Positions 1 to 8,100 of a stretch of DNA of 64,000 nt are shown one piece after another. Below the pieces are notes generated by a model. The model ran no database searches, was not told the origin of the DNA, and saw nothing but the letters and a program-made list of their open reading frames with translations. The stretch lies in the NCBI RefSeq assembly GCF_014268455.2, contig NZ_CP077085.1:2831001-2895000 (forward strand). The letters run 5' to 3'. The stretch is from Pseudomonas shahriarae (GTDB lineage: Bacteria > Pseudomonadota > Gammaproteobacteria > Pseudomonadales > Pseudomonadaceae). The position numbers and the translations under genes were made by a program. The stretch's first letter is position 1; each line of letters starts with the position of its first letter.

Positions 1-56
1 TTGCCGGCACCGAGCAATAGGCTGAGAATCGTGACGTTGCGCACATGTTGGTACAT
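1..56 (-). CDS. ampC: AmpC class C beta-lactamase, N-terminal signal peptide only (cut by window edge)
   Basis: Reading leftwards from ATG at 56, eighteen codons remain inside the window: a short basic stretch followed by a hydrophobic run ending in LLLGAG, which looks like the start of a Sec signal peptide. An AAGGA ribosome site lies about 12 bases upstream of the ATG. The identification as ampC is by context: the divergent neighbour is a very clear AmpR, and ampC-ampR divergence is the known arrangement in Pseudomonas and Enterobacterales. The catalytic part is outside the window, so the enzyme itself cannot be verified here. Confidence 0.6.
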   Translation of the reverse strand, partial: MYQHVRNVTILSLLLGAG

Positions 57-188
57 GATGTGGTCGCTTCCTTGAGGAGGGTCGGGTTAATCACTGCCTG
101 CGCAGGCGCCGCCAAGATAGGCAGTTTGCCGGCCCCGGACAACCGATGATATCTCGCCCCAGTCATTAGAAAAATTTGGCCTTAGACC
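57..188. promoter_or_regulatory. ampC-ampR intergenic control region
   Basis: These 132 bases separate the two divergent start codons and must hold both promoters. An A/T-rich patch (AGAAAAATTT, about 170-179) just upstream of ampR is the likeliest place for the LysR-type (T-N11-A) AmpR site, by analogy with known ampC-ampR regions. The exact operator was not resolved by eye. Confidence 0.5.
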
Positions 189-1067
189 ATGCTGCGTTCC
201 CATTTACCCCTTAATGCATTGCGTGCTTTCGAAGCCTCCGCCCGGCATTTGAGCTTTACCCGGGCGGCCATCGAGCTGTGCGTGACCCAGGCGGCGGTCA
301 GCCATCAGGTCAAGAGCCTGGAGGTACAACTCAACGTCATCCTGTTCAAGCGCCTGCCCCGTGGCCTGATGCTCACCCGCGAGGGCGAGACGCTGCTGCC
401 GGTGCTGCGCGAGTCCTTTGACCGTATCGCCCAGACCCTCGGCCAGTTCCAGGCCGGGCATTACCGTGAGGTGCTCACGGTGGGGGCGGTGGGCACGTTT
501 GCGGTGGGCTGGCTGCTACCGCGCCTGGCGGATTTCCAGGCGCGCTGCCCGTTTATCGATCTGCGGTTGTCGACCCATAACAACCGCGTGGACGTGGCGG
601 CCGAGGGCCTGGATTACGCGATCCGCTTCGGCGCTGGCGCCTGGCATGGCACCCATGCCTGTGAGTTGCTGGAGGCGCCGCTGACGGTGTTGTGCGTGCC
701 GGCGATTGCCCGCCAGTTGCAAGGCCCGGACGATGTGTTGAAGCACACATTGCTGCGCTCTTACCGGGCGGATGAATGGAACCTCTGGTTCCAGGCCGCA
801 GGCTTGCCCGCCGACACCCTGGTGCCGCGCAGTATCGTGTTCGATTCGTCCCTGGCGATGATGGAAGCGGCGTTGCAGGGCAGTGGCGTGGCGCTGGCGC
901 CGGCGATGATGTTCTCGCGGCAATTGGCCCAGGACGTGATCCGCCAGCCCTTCGATGTAGGCATCAGCACCGGCAGCTACTGGCTGACGCGCCTGCAGTC
1001 ACGCGCCGAAACCCCGGCGATGCTGGCATTCAAGCAATGGCTGTTGGAGCAGGTGAAGGGCCTGTAG
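189..1067 (+). CDS. ampR: AmpR, LysR-type activator/repressor of ampC
   Basis: The protein has 292 residues, the usual AmpR length. An N-terminal winged helix-turn-helix (about residues 6-65, with LNALRAFEASARHLSFTRAA and VTQAAVSHQVKSLE) is followed by a periplasmic-binding-protein-like effector domain (about 90-290) that carries the blocks LSTHNNRVD, AEGLDYAIRFG and LLRSYRADEW typical of AmpR rather than generic LysR proteins. In the known family AmpR senses muropeptides: UDP-MurNAc-pentapeptide keeps it repressing and 1,6-anhydro-MurNAc peptides turn it into an activator of ampC. It is divergent from the truncated ampC at the window edge, as expected. The only doubt is fine specificity among GcvA/AmpR relatives. 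Confidence 0.93.
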   Translation: MLRSHLPLNALRAFEASARHLSFTRAAIELCVTQAAVSHQVKSLEVQLNVILFKRLPRGLMLTREGETLLPVLRESFDRIAQTLGQFQAGHYREVLTVGAVGTFAVGWLLPRLADFQARCPFIDLRLSTHNNRVDVAAEGLDYAIRFGAGAWHGTHACELLEAPLTVLCVPAIARQLQGPDDVLKHTLLRSYRADEWNLWFQAAGLPADTLVPRSIVFDSSLAMMEAALQGSGVALAPAMMFSRQLAQDVIRQPFDVGISTGSYWLTRLQSRAETPAMLAFKQWLLEQVKGL

Positions 1068-1102
1068 GCGCCTGGCTTGCTGGTGTCGGTGGCTTCTCGG
1101 AC

Positions 1103-1201
1103 GCCATCGCAGGCAAGCCAGCTCCCACATTTGAATTGTGATGCGGCGCAAATGTGTGTCCGGCAAAAGTCCCCTGTGGGAGCGGGCTTGCCCGCGATGG
1201 C
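1103..1201. repeat. REPIN copy 1 (inverted pair of REP palindromes)
   Basis: A REP on the reverse strand (1103-1129, GCCATCGCAGGCAAGCC...) faces a REP on the forward strand (1175-1201, TGTGGGAGCGGGCTTGCCCGC...), separated by a 45-base spacer. This is the doublet form known from P. fluorescens. It lies between the convergent ampR and dienelactone hydrolase genes. Confidence 0.85.
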
Positions 1202-1237
1202 GATGGTTCAGGCGCTATTTTTGGTGGCTGGTATACC

Positions 1238-1336
1238 GCCATCGCAGGCAAGCCAGCTCCCACATTTGAATTGTGATGCGGCGCAAATGTGTGCCCGGCA
1301 AAGATCCCTTGTGGGAGCGGGCTTGCCCGCGATGGC
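1238..1336. repeat. REPIN copy 2, tandem with copy 1
   Basis: This has the same doublet structure and the same length as the copy at 1103-1201, and a nearly identical spacer (it contains the same TTGAATTGTGATGCGGCGCA block). Flanks also share GTTCAGGCGCTA-like sequence with other REPINs in the window, so a local duplication is likely. Confidence 0.85.
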
Positions 1337-1358
1337 GTCCGAGAAACCACCGCCGCAA

Positions 1359-2246
1359 TTACACGAGGTATTTACGGAACCAGCCCAAGGTACGCTCCCA
1401 GGCCAGGTTCGCCGCAGCATCGTCGTAGCGCGGGGTCGAGTCGTTGTGGAAACCGTGGTTGGCACCTTTGTAGATATACGCTTCATAGGTCGTGCCAGCG
1501 GCCTTCAACGCCGCCTCATAGGCCGGCCAGCCTTCGTTGATCCGCGTGTCCAACTCGCCGAAATGCAACATGATCGGTGCCTTGATCTTCGGTACATCCT
1601 TGGCCTCGGGTTGGCGTCCATAGAACGACACCGCCGCGCCCAGTTCCGGGTAGGCCACGGCCGCCGCATTGGTCACGCCTCCGCCATAGCAGAAGCCGGT
1701 GATGCCCACCTTGCCGGTGCTGGCGTCATGGTTCATCAGCCACTCAATGGCGGCAAAGAAGTCATTCATCAGCTTGGTCGGATCGACGGTCTGTTGCAGT
1801 GCCACGCCTTTTTCATCATTGCCGGGATAGCCGCCCACCGAGGTCAGGCCATCGGGTGCCAGGGCGATAAACCCGGCCTTGCCCAGGCGCCGTGCGACAT
1901 CTTCGATATAGGGGTTGAGCCCACGGTTTTCGTGGACCACCACCACCGCCGGGAGCTTGCCGCTGGCCTTTGCCGGACGCACCAGGTAACCACGCACCTG
2001 GCCGTTGCCCTTGGGCGAAGGGTAGGTGACGTAGTCGGCAACGATGTCCGGGTCGGTGAACTTCACCTGTTCGGCCAGGGCGTAGTTGGGGCTCAGGGAG
2101 GCCAGCAGCGCCGAGGCGGTCAGGCCGCCAAAGGTGAACAGGGCCGCGCGGTCGAGAAACTCGCGACGGTTGATCTTGCCGTGGGCATAGCCGTCGTAGA
2201 GTTCCAGCAGTTCGGGGGCAAAGTCTTTGGCGGTCAGGCGCGTCAT
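1359..2246 (-). CDS. Dienelactone hydrolase family protein with N-terminal Tat-like leader
   Basis: The protein has 295 residues from the ATG at 2246, which has GGAAC 5-10 bases upstream. A longer upstream reading exists but lacks a ribosome site. Residues 20-55 hold NRREFLDRAALFTFGG followed by a hydrophobic stretch, a twin-arginine-like signal with R-R-E-F-L, so export to the periplasm is inferred. The rest is an alpha/beta hydrolase of the carboxymethylenebutenolidase type: VVVVHENRGLNPYIEDVARRLGKAG near the oxyanion loop, a Cys nucleophile in GFCYGGG, and a late NHGFH histidine. Family members open lactones or esters, but the substrate is unknown. It is convergent with ampR across the REPINs. 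Confidence 0.85.
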   Translation of the reverse strand: MTRLTAKDFAPELLELYDGYAHGKINRREFLDRAALFTFGGLTASALLASLSPNYALAEQVKFTDPDIVADYVTYPSPKGNGQVRGYLVRPAKASGKLPAVVVVHENRGLNPYIEDVARRLGKAGFIALAPDGLTSVGGYPGNDEKGVALQQTVDPTKLMNDFFAAIEWLMNHDASTGKVGITGFCYGGGVTNAAAVAYPELGAAVSFYGRQPEAKDVPKIKAPIMLHFGELDTRINEGWPAYEAALKAAGTTYEAYIYKGANHGFHNDSTPRYDDAAANLAWERTLGWFRKYLV

Positions 2247-2292
2247 CGTCAGGTTCCTTTTTTCGGCACGTGGCGTTGAATGTAGACCATTC

Positions 2293-2787
2293 TCAGGCGG
2301 GCCGGCCATGGGCCGACGCCGCCAACTGCCCGGTATCGACGCGCACGAAGATCGAGTCGCCAATCGCCGTCAGCACATCGCCTGCGTACACCTCACAGAC
2401 CACGCGGCTTTTGCGCCCGACCTCGCCCTCGACCCTGGCGCGCAGGGTCAGTGGCACGCCCATGGGGGTGGGCTTGATAAATTTGATGCCCAGGTTGCCG
2501 GTCACGCAGTCGATACGCGGCGCCTCCCCAGGTTCGCGCTGCTCGGCACGGTAGTGATAGGCCATGGCGGTCCAGTTGGAATGGCAATCCACCAGCATTG
2601 CAATCAGGCCACCGTAGACCAGGTCGGGCCAGCCGCAATACTGGGCGGCGGGCAGGTGCTCGGCGACGATATGCACGCCGTCTTCATCCCAGCGGCTTTT
2701 GATCTGCAGCCCGTGGGCATTGCGTGGGCCGCAGCCGTAACAGACGCCGTCCGGCGCGGTGGTGTCTTGCAGGGAAGGGCTGTGCAT
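2293..2787 (-). CDS. PaaI/hotdog-fold thioesterase family protein
   Basis: The protein has 164 residues. It opens with a CYGCGPRNAHGLQIKS block typical of PaaI/YiiD-like hotdog proteins and continues with YGGLIAMLVDCHSNWTA (the long central helix, where the catalytic Asp/Glu is expected) and the strands KFIKPTPMGVPLTLRARV. It probably hydrolyses an acyl-CoA thioester in the cytoplasm. The gene lies between the exporter gene at 2839 and the hydrolase at 1359 on the same strand, so a loose operon is possible. The substrate cannot be told. Confidence 0.8.
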   Translation of the reverse strand: MHSPSLQDTTAPDGVCYGCGPRNAHGLQIKSRWDEDGVHIVAEHLPAAQYCGWPDLVYGGLIAMLVDCHSNWTAMAYHYRAEQREPGEAPRIDCVTGNLGIKFIKPTPMGVPLTLRARVEGEVGRKSRVVCEVYAGDVLTAIGDSIFVRVDTGQLAASAHGRPA

Positions 2788-2838
2788 CGTGGATCCTTAT
2801 TGTTTTTGGCCAATCCATGAGCCTAATGGCGCAGCCCC

Positions 2839-3729
2839 CTAACGCGCAAACTTCTTCGCCCCGGCCACACAGGCAATCACCGCGCCAGTCACCGCCAGCA
2901 TGCCCAGGCTCACCTGTTCATGCAGCAGGCCGGCCGCCAGCGCCAGGCCGAAAAAAGGTTGCAGCAACTGCAACTGACCGACCGCCGCGATACCGCCCTG
3001 GGCCAAGCCGCGATACCAGAATACAAAGCCGATCAACATGCTGAACAGCGCCACATAACCCAGGCTCAGCCACGCCGGCAGGCTGATCCCGCTGAAGGAG
3101 GCGGGGGCCAGGAGCAAGGTCAGGGGCGCCACCACCGGCAGCGACACCACCAGCGCCCAGCAGATCACCTGCCAGCCGCCGAGGGTGCGTGACAGCGTGG
3201 CCCCTTCGGCATAACCCAGCCCGCACACCAGCACCGCCAACAGCATCAGCAGGTCGCCGGCGGGGGCGGCGCTCAGGCCCTGGGTCAGGGCATAGCCCAT
3301 CACCAGCAGGCTGCCGAGGATCGAAAACAGCCAGAATACCGGGCGCGGTCGCTCGCCGCCGCGCAGTACGCCAAACACTGCGGTGGCCAGGGGCAGCAGG
3401 CCGATGAATACGATGGAATGGGCCGACGTCACGTACTGCAAGGCCAGTGCGGTCAGCAGCGGAAAACCGATCACCACACCGAGGGCAACAATCAGCAACG
3501 GCCGCCACTGGTGGCGTGCGGGGCGTTGTTCCCGGAACAGCCACAACAGGCACAGGCCCAGCACGGCGGCGATGCTCGCCCTGGCCACGGTGAGAAATAC
3601 CGGCTCGAACTCCAGCACCGCCACGCGGGTGGCGGGCAGCGAGCCGCTGAAAATCAGCACGCCGATCAAGCCATTGATCCAACCGCTGCGACTGTGCGCG
3701 GGGGTGATAATCCGAGAGGTCTGTTCCAT
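2839..3729 (-). CDS. EamA-family drug/metabolite exporter
   Basis: The protein has 296 residues and about ten hydrophobic segments arranged as two EamA repeats (roughly 15-145 and 155-290), the standard DMT size. The blocks ILVFSGSLPATRVAV-like (N-terminal repeat) and FWYRGLAQGGIAAVGQLQLLQPFFGL (C-terminal repeat) are characteristic. Such proteins export metabolites or amino acids across the inner membrane. It is transcribed away from a MocR-type regulator (3807), a common pairing in which the regulator controls the exporter. Substrate unknown. Confidence 0.88.
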   Translation of the reverse strand: MEQTSRIITPAHSRSGWINGLIGVLIFSGSLPATRVAVLEFEPVFLTVARASIAAVLGLCLLWLFREQRPARHQWRPLLIVALGVVIGFPLLTALALQYVTSAHSIVFIGLLPLATAVFGVLRGGERPRPVFWLFSILGSLLVMGYALTQGLSAAPAGDLLMLLAVLVCGLGYAEGATLSRTLGGWQVICWALVVSLPVVAPLTLLLAPASFSGISLPAWLSLGYVALFSMLIGFVFWYRGLAQGGIAAVGQLQLLQPFFGLALAAGLLHEQVSLGMLAVTGAVIACVAGAKKFAR

Positions 3730-3788
3730 GCAGGGTGTGCTCGTAGGGGGCGGGGTTGCGTTTGGCGCATCCTAGGGCTGAAGATTGG

Positions 3789-3806
3789 GACAATCAAAAA
3801 ATTGTC
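3789..3806. promoter_or_regulatory. Candidate operator of the MocR regulator
   Basis: A perfect inverted repeat, GACAAT-(CAAAAA)-ATTGTC, ends on the base before the ATG of the MocR gene. It sits in the 77-base space between the divergent exporter and regulator genes, so a protein bound here could block regulator expression. No normal ribosome site is visible in front of the ATG because the palindrome occupies that place. Confidence 0.45.
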
Positions 3807-5144
3807 ATGGATACATCGCCTATGCCTCGTGCCCGTTACAAGTCGTTGGTGGATGCCTTTGCCCGGGATATCCGCGCTGGAACCCTGGTGCCCGGCACCC
3901 GCCTGCCCACCCACCGCCAACTGGCGGCCAGCCATGGCCTGGCTCTGGTCACGGCCAGCCGGGTGTATAGCGAGCTGGAGGCCATGGGCCTGGTCAGCGG
4001 CGAGACCGGGCGCGGCACCTTTGTGCGGGAAATTGCCCTGGCGCCCGGGCAGGGCATTGGTCAGATGGCGGTGGCGGCGGGCATGCTCGATTTGAACTTC
4101 AACTACCCGTCCTTGCCGGGCCAGGCCGACCTGCTGCGCACCGCCTTGCGCCAGTTGGCGTTGTCCGGCGACCTGGAAGCGCTGCTGCGTTACCAGCCCC
4201 ATGCCGGGCGCCCCCACGAGCGGGCGGCCATGGCGCGGCACCTGCTGCACCGTGGTCTGAGCGTGGCGGCCGAGCAGGTGCTGGTGGTCGGCGGGGCCCA
4301 GCATGGCTTGGCGGTGAGCATGATGGCATTGCTCAAGCCGGGCGATGTGGTGGCGGTGGATGCGTTGACCTATTCCGGTTTCAAGGTGCTGGCCGAGGCC
4401 CTGCACCTGGAGATCGTCGCCATCGCGGTTACGCCGCACGGGCCGGATCTGGCCGCGCTGCGCCAGGTCTGTCGCCGGCGCCCGGTGCGCGCGGTGTACT
4501 GCATGCCGACCCTGCACAACCCCCTGGGCTGGGTACTGGGGCTCGAGCAGCGTGAGGAACTGGTACGCATCGCCCGCGAACATGGGCTGATCCTCATCGA
4601 AGACGCCGCCTATGCCTTCCTCGCCGAACACGCGCCGCCACCGCTGGCGCAGCTGGCGCCGGAACGCACCGTGTATGTGGGCGGGCTGTCGAAGAGCGTC
4701 GCCACCGGCCTGCGTGTGGGCTTCGTCGCAGCGCCCCTGGAATGGGTGCCGGCGCTGGAGCGCACGCTCATGGCCACGGTGTGGAATGCCCCCGGGGTGA
4801 TGACGGCCATCGCGGTAGGCTGGATCGAGGACGGCACGGTCGTACAGCTGGAGGCGCAAAAACGCCAGGACGCCCGGGCCCGCCAGGCGCTGGCGACCGA
4901 GGTGCTGGCCGGGCTGGCGTACATCAGCCATCCCGCCTCGTACTTTCTCTGGTTGCCTCTGGGGGAGGAGGTGCGCGCGGACCAGGTCACCATGGCCCTG
5001 GCGCGGGAGGGGATTTCAGTGTCCACCGCCGAGCCGTTTTCGGTGTCGGGGCAGGTGCCCCATGCGATCCGGCTGGCGCTGGGCTCGGTGGATAAGGGGG
5101 CGTTGCGCGCGGCATTGCTCAAGGTGCGGCGGGTGGTCGAATGA
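3807..5144 (+). CDS. MocR/PdxR-type GntR regulator with aminotransferase domain
   Basis: The protein has 445 residues. Residues 1-75 are a GntR winged helix (YKSLVDAFARDIRAG, LPTHRQLAASHGLALVTASRVYSELEAMGLV). Residues 95-440 are a fold-type I aminotransferase with YCMPTLHNPLG, LILIEDAAYAFL and the PLP-lysine motif VGGLSKSVATGLRVGF. Members of this family use PLP or an amino adduct as effector and usually control a neighbouring transporter or metabolic gene. The divergent EamA exporter is the obvious target. The start at 3807 was chosen because it begins at the usual place relative to the GntR domain and abuts a palindrome. Confidence 0.9.
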   Translation: MDTSPMPRARYKSLVDAFARDIRAGTLVPGTRLPTHRQLAASHGLALVTASRVYSELEAMGLVSGETGRGTFVREIALAPGQGIGQMAVAAGMLDLNFNYPSLPGQADLLRTALRQLALSGDLEALLRYQPHAGRPHERAAMARHLLHRGLSVAAEQVLVVGGAQHGLAVSMMALLKPGDVVAVDALTYSGFKVLAEALHLEIVAIAVTPHGPDLAALRQVCRRRPVRAVYCMPTLHNPLGWVLGLEQREELVRIAREHGLILIEDAAYAFLAEHAPPPLAQLAPERTVYVGGLSKSVATGLRVGFVAAPLEWVPALERTLMATVWNAPGVMTAIAVGWIEDGTVVQLEAQKRQDARARQALATEVLAGLAYISHPASYFLWLPLGEEVRADQVTMALAREGISVSTAEPFSVSGQVPHAIRLALGSVDKGALRAALLKVRRVVE

Positions 5145-5163
5145 CCATCCGCCGAGTGAGGGC

Positions 5164-8100
5164 TCAGCCGTCGATCCAGGAATGCTCAGCACCCACCTTG
5201 ATGTTGAATTTGTGAAACAGCGGGAGGTAGTGTTCCTTCATTTCCTTGATCCTCACACCCAGCAGGTTGGATGGAACAATGCCCTTGCTCACGTAAAACT
5301 CGCGTAGACCGTCTTCGATATTGACGCTCGGTCCGGATGAAACAACTTTGTTGTCGACGACTTTTGATTCTTTGGCAATGCCGTCAAACCCTAGGTCGTA
5401 CATGTCGGGTCGTTTCGCTTTAAGTATGTCATTGAACAGGTTGGGCCCTACCGTCTCAAAGATCTTGCGCTCATAGGCATTGAATTCGGGGGTGAATTGG
5501 ACCCGTCCATTGGGGCCCCTGGAAACCGTGGGCCGATTGGCGGCGAAATACGACTTGTTGGCGGAAAAACGTTGGTTCATTTCTGTGATCATGTCCGTCA
5601 GCACGGGATTGCCCGGCTGCGTTGCAAAGTTACTGGTGTTATAGAACGGGTTGTAGCCGGTCAGGCTATGGGCAACAGGCTTGTTAAGAAGAACGTCATT
5701 GGCGCCGGCTTTTAAAACTACATTGCCGATATCGGCTTGAATCACATCATCGGTATCAAGATAGATGCCGCCGTATTTATTCATGATCGGATAGCGTGCG
5801 ACGTCCGATGCGGCGGCCAGGTTTTTCCCCTGGCCTTGGCGAAAGTAGTCGTACATTTCGCCATTTTTCAACTGTTTGAAAACCTCGTCCTCATTGAGAT
5901 TCACCACCGTCAGGTCGGGAGCCTTGCTCTGCAGCTTGCTTTTTATCTGTTGGAAAATGGCTGGGTTGTCGGCATCTACGTGGAGAACAGATTGGTAGCC
6001 TGGGGCTTTCTTGGCATTGTTGGCCATGTTTTCCACCAGGTTGGTGGGGATGTCCTGGCCTGCCCAGAAATAATGCAGTTGTTTGGGTAATGGCCTCGCA
6101 TCTCTCGGGACATGTATGGAGATCGGCGGGCTGACATCCACGAACTGGAATCTATGGGCGTCGATTTTCTTGGCTTTGCCGAGTTGTTGTAGGGTTCCCC
6201 GCTGCCACTTGCCTTTGCCGGTTCTCCAGAAATACTGGTCAGTAACCCCTTCAACACCGGTAGAGGTATTCGTTGCCTTCCAGGCACCGAGTGAACTATT
6301 GAACGTGACGCTATGTTCCACGCCCATGTAATTGAGCGTGTAGGGGGAGGGTGGGCGCCCGGTTGTTTTGACATCGTCTATCGGCACGACATAAGTATGT
6401 TCGTCGAGCCGCCACGGCGTGGGCGGGCTCCCGGCACCGCCCAGCAGACGGTTACCCCTGGACACGGGTTCCCAGCCAGCAACGCCCAGATCCTTGACGG
6501 GGATATCGGGGCTTGCGCCTCCCGCGCGCACGATCACGCGCTGGCCATCTTTCACGCGTGACTCATACAGCGCTCCGTCAACCTTTACATACTCTTTATT
6601 GCTGCCCCCGACATACACGTTGCCCTGTCGGCCCTTGATCTTTAGTTCTGACAGGGCGATATGTTTGACTTCATACCCGGATAAATCGGCATTCAGGGAT
6701 TTCACCTCTCCATTGGCCGCTACCCGGTGCGGCTTGAACTCCTTTATCGGGGGGCCAAAGGCTCGCTTCTTGAGCGGGTCGTATTGATGCCAGTTGCCTT
6801 GAAACATGACGACGTTACCTTCGGTCGTCTCCTGGCCAACCTTGAACGTGCCGGTTGCTGCCAGGCCGTGCTGCTGGCTGGCGATCTGGGTTGTGTCGCC
6901 GCCGAGAGCAATCGGGTTGTCGGGGGTAGCCACAAAGTTGTCCAGGGCTTTGCCGTACGCCCGCTGGGTGTGCGGGTCAAAGGCATACCATTTTTGGCTC
7001 GCCTCATCGAACTTGGCCAAGGCTTTGTTTTCAAGTGCGCTATTGGCTGCCTTGTAGGTGCCTTCGGCGATATCAGGTTTTTTCGCCAACTCCAGCAGGT
7101 TCACGCTGCGGTAGGAGCCACGCAAGGATTTGACCCCCTTGTAGGCGGTACGCCCCAGCTTCGCTACCGAGCGCGCCAGGTCATCAAGCCCCCCGACGGG
7201 ATTCAGTGCGCCAACCGCCGCGCGCCCGATGATCTTGCCGGCACGCCCCAGTTTTGAAAGGGCCGATGCTCCGGCTGCGAGGGCTTTGGCACCTTTGGCT
7301 GCGGTGCCCAGGCCAATTGCAAAACCGAAGATATCAAACGCCAGGTCGGTAATGCCCTCGCCGACGTTGCCGTCTATAAAGTTCTTTATGGCCGAGCGAA
7401 ATGGAATGAGGTTCAGGGCGATTTCTTCAAGCGCCTTATAGAACGGTAGTTCAGTGTCAAAGGTGGTGGCGCCCTTGGCGTAGCGTTCTACAGCAGGCAG
7501 GTCCATGGCCTCGATCACCGCGTCAGCAATGTAGCGGGTCCGGGCACTGTTGAAGCTGTTGGGCGCGCCTTGTGCCCCCTTGTTTTCATCGGTTATGCCA
7601 GGCGGGTGCGGGCCCGCCGGTTTTACTGCATCGAATCTCTTGCCGCCTGATGCGTGTAAAAAGCCGCTGGTGGGGGCGTACTCCTGGTAACTCTGGTTCG
7701 GTCGCCTGGTCACCGTGCCTTTCAATCGGTCAATGGCATAGGTCATGACCTTACCGTTGCGCTCGGTCTTGACCAGCAGCACACCCGGTTCAACGAGAAT
7801 GGGGTGATCGGCCCGGGTGTAGCGAACCTCCTTGCTGATGGATATTTTGCCAAACTCGAGGTTCTCCCGGTCTTGCGGCGGCAGTTTTGAAATAAGCAGC
7901 TTGATCTGGGTGGCCGTGGCTTTCTTGACCGTATTGGCGTAGCCCGCAAATGTCTCGTTGAAGGCCTCCACCGGGCGCGCCAGGTTTTTAAGCTTTGGTA
8001 TGACAGCACTGATGTTGATCGCCTCAGATGAGGAAACCCATGCCGCAGGTTTGCCATCAGGCTCGAGGGTGATCGCCCCAAACGTCAGGTCTTTTACAAA

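Noticed and set aside
1077..2279. A 400-codon forward reading frame across the REPINs and the dienelactone hydrolase
   Set aside because: It overlaps REP palindromes at its start and is antisense to a clear hydrolase gene with a ribosome site; the composition reflects high GC in the third frame.
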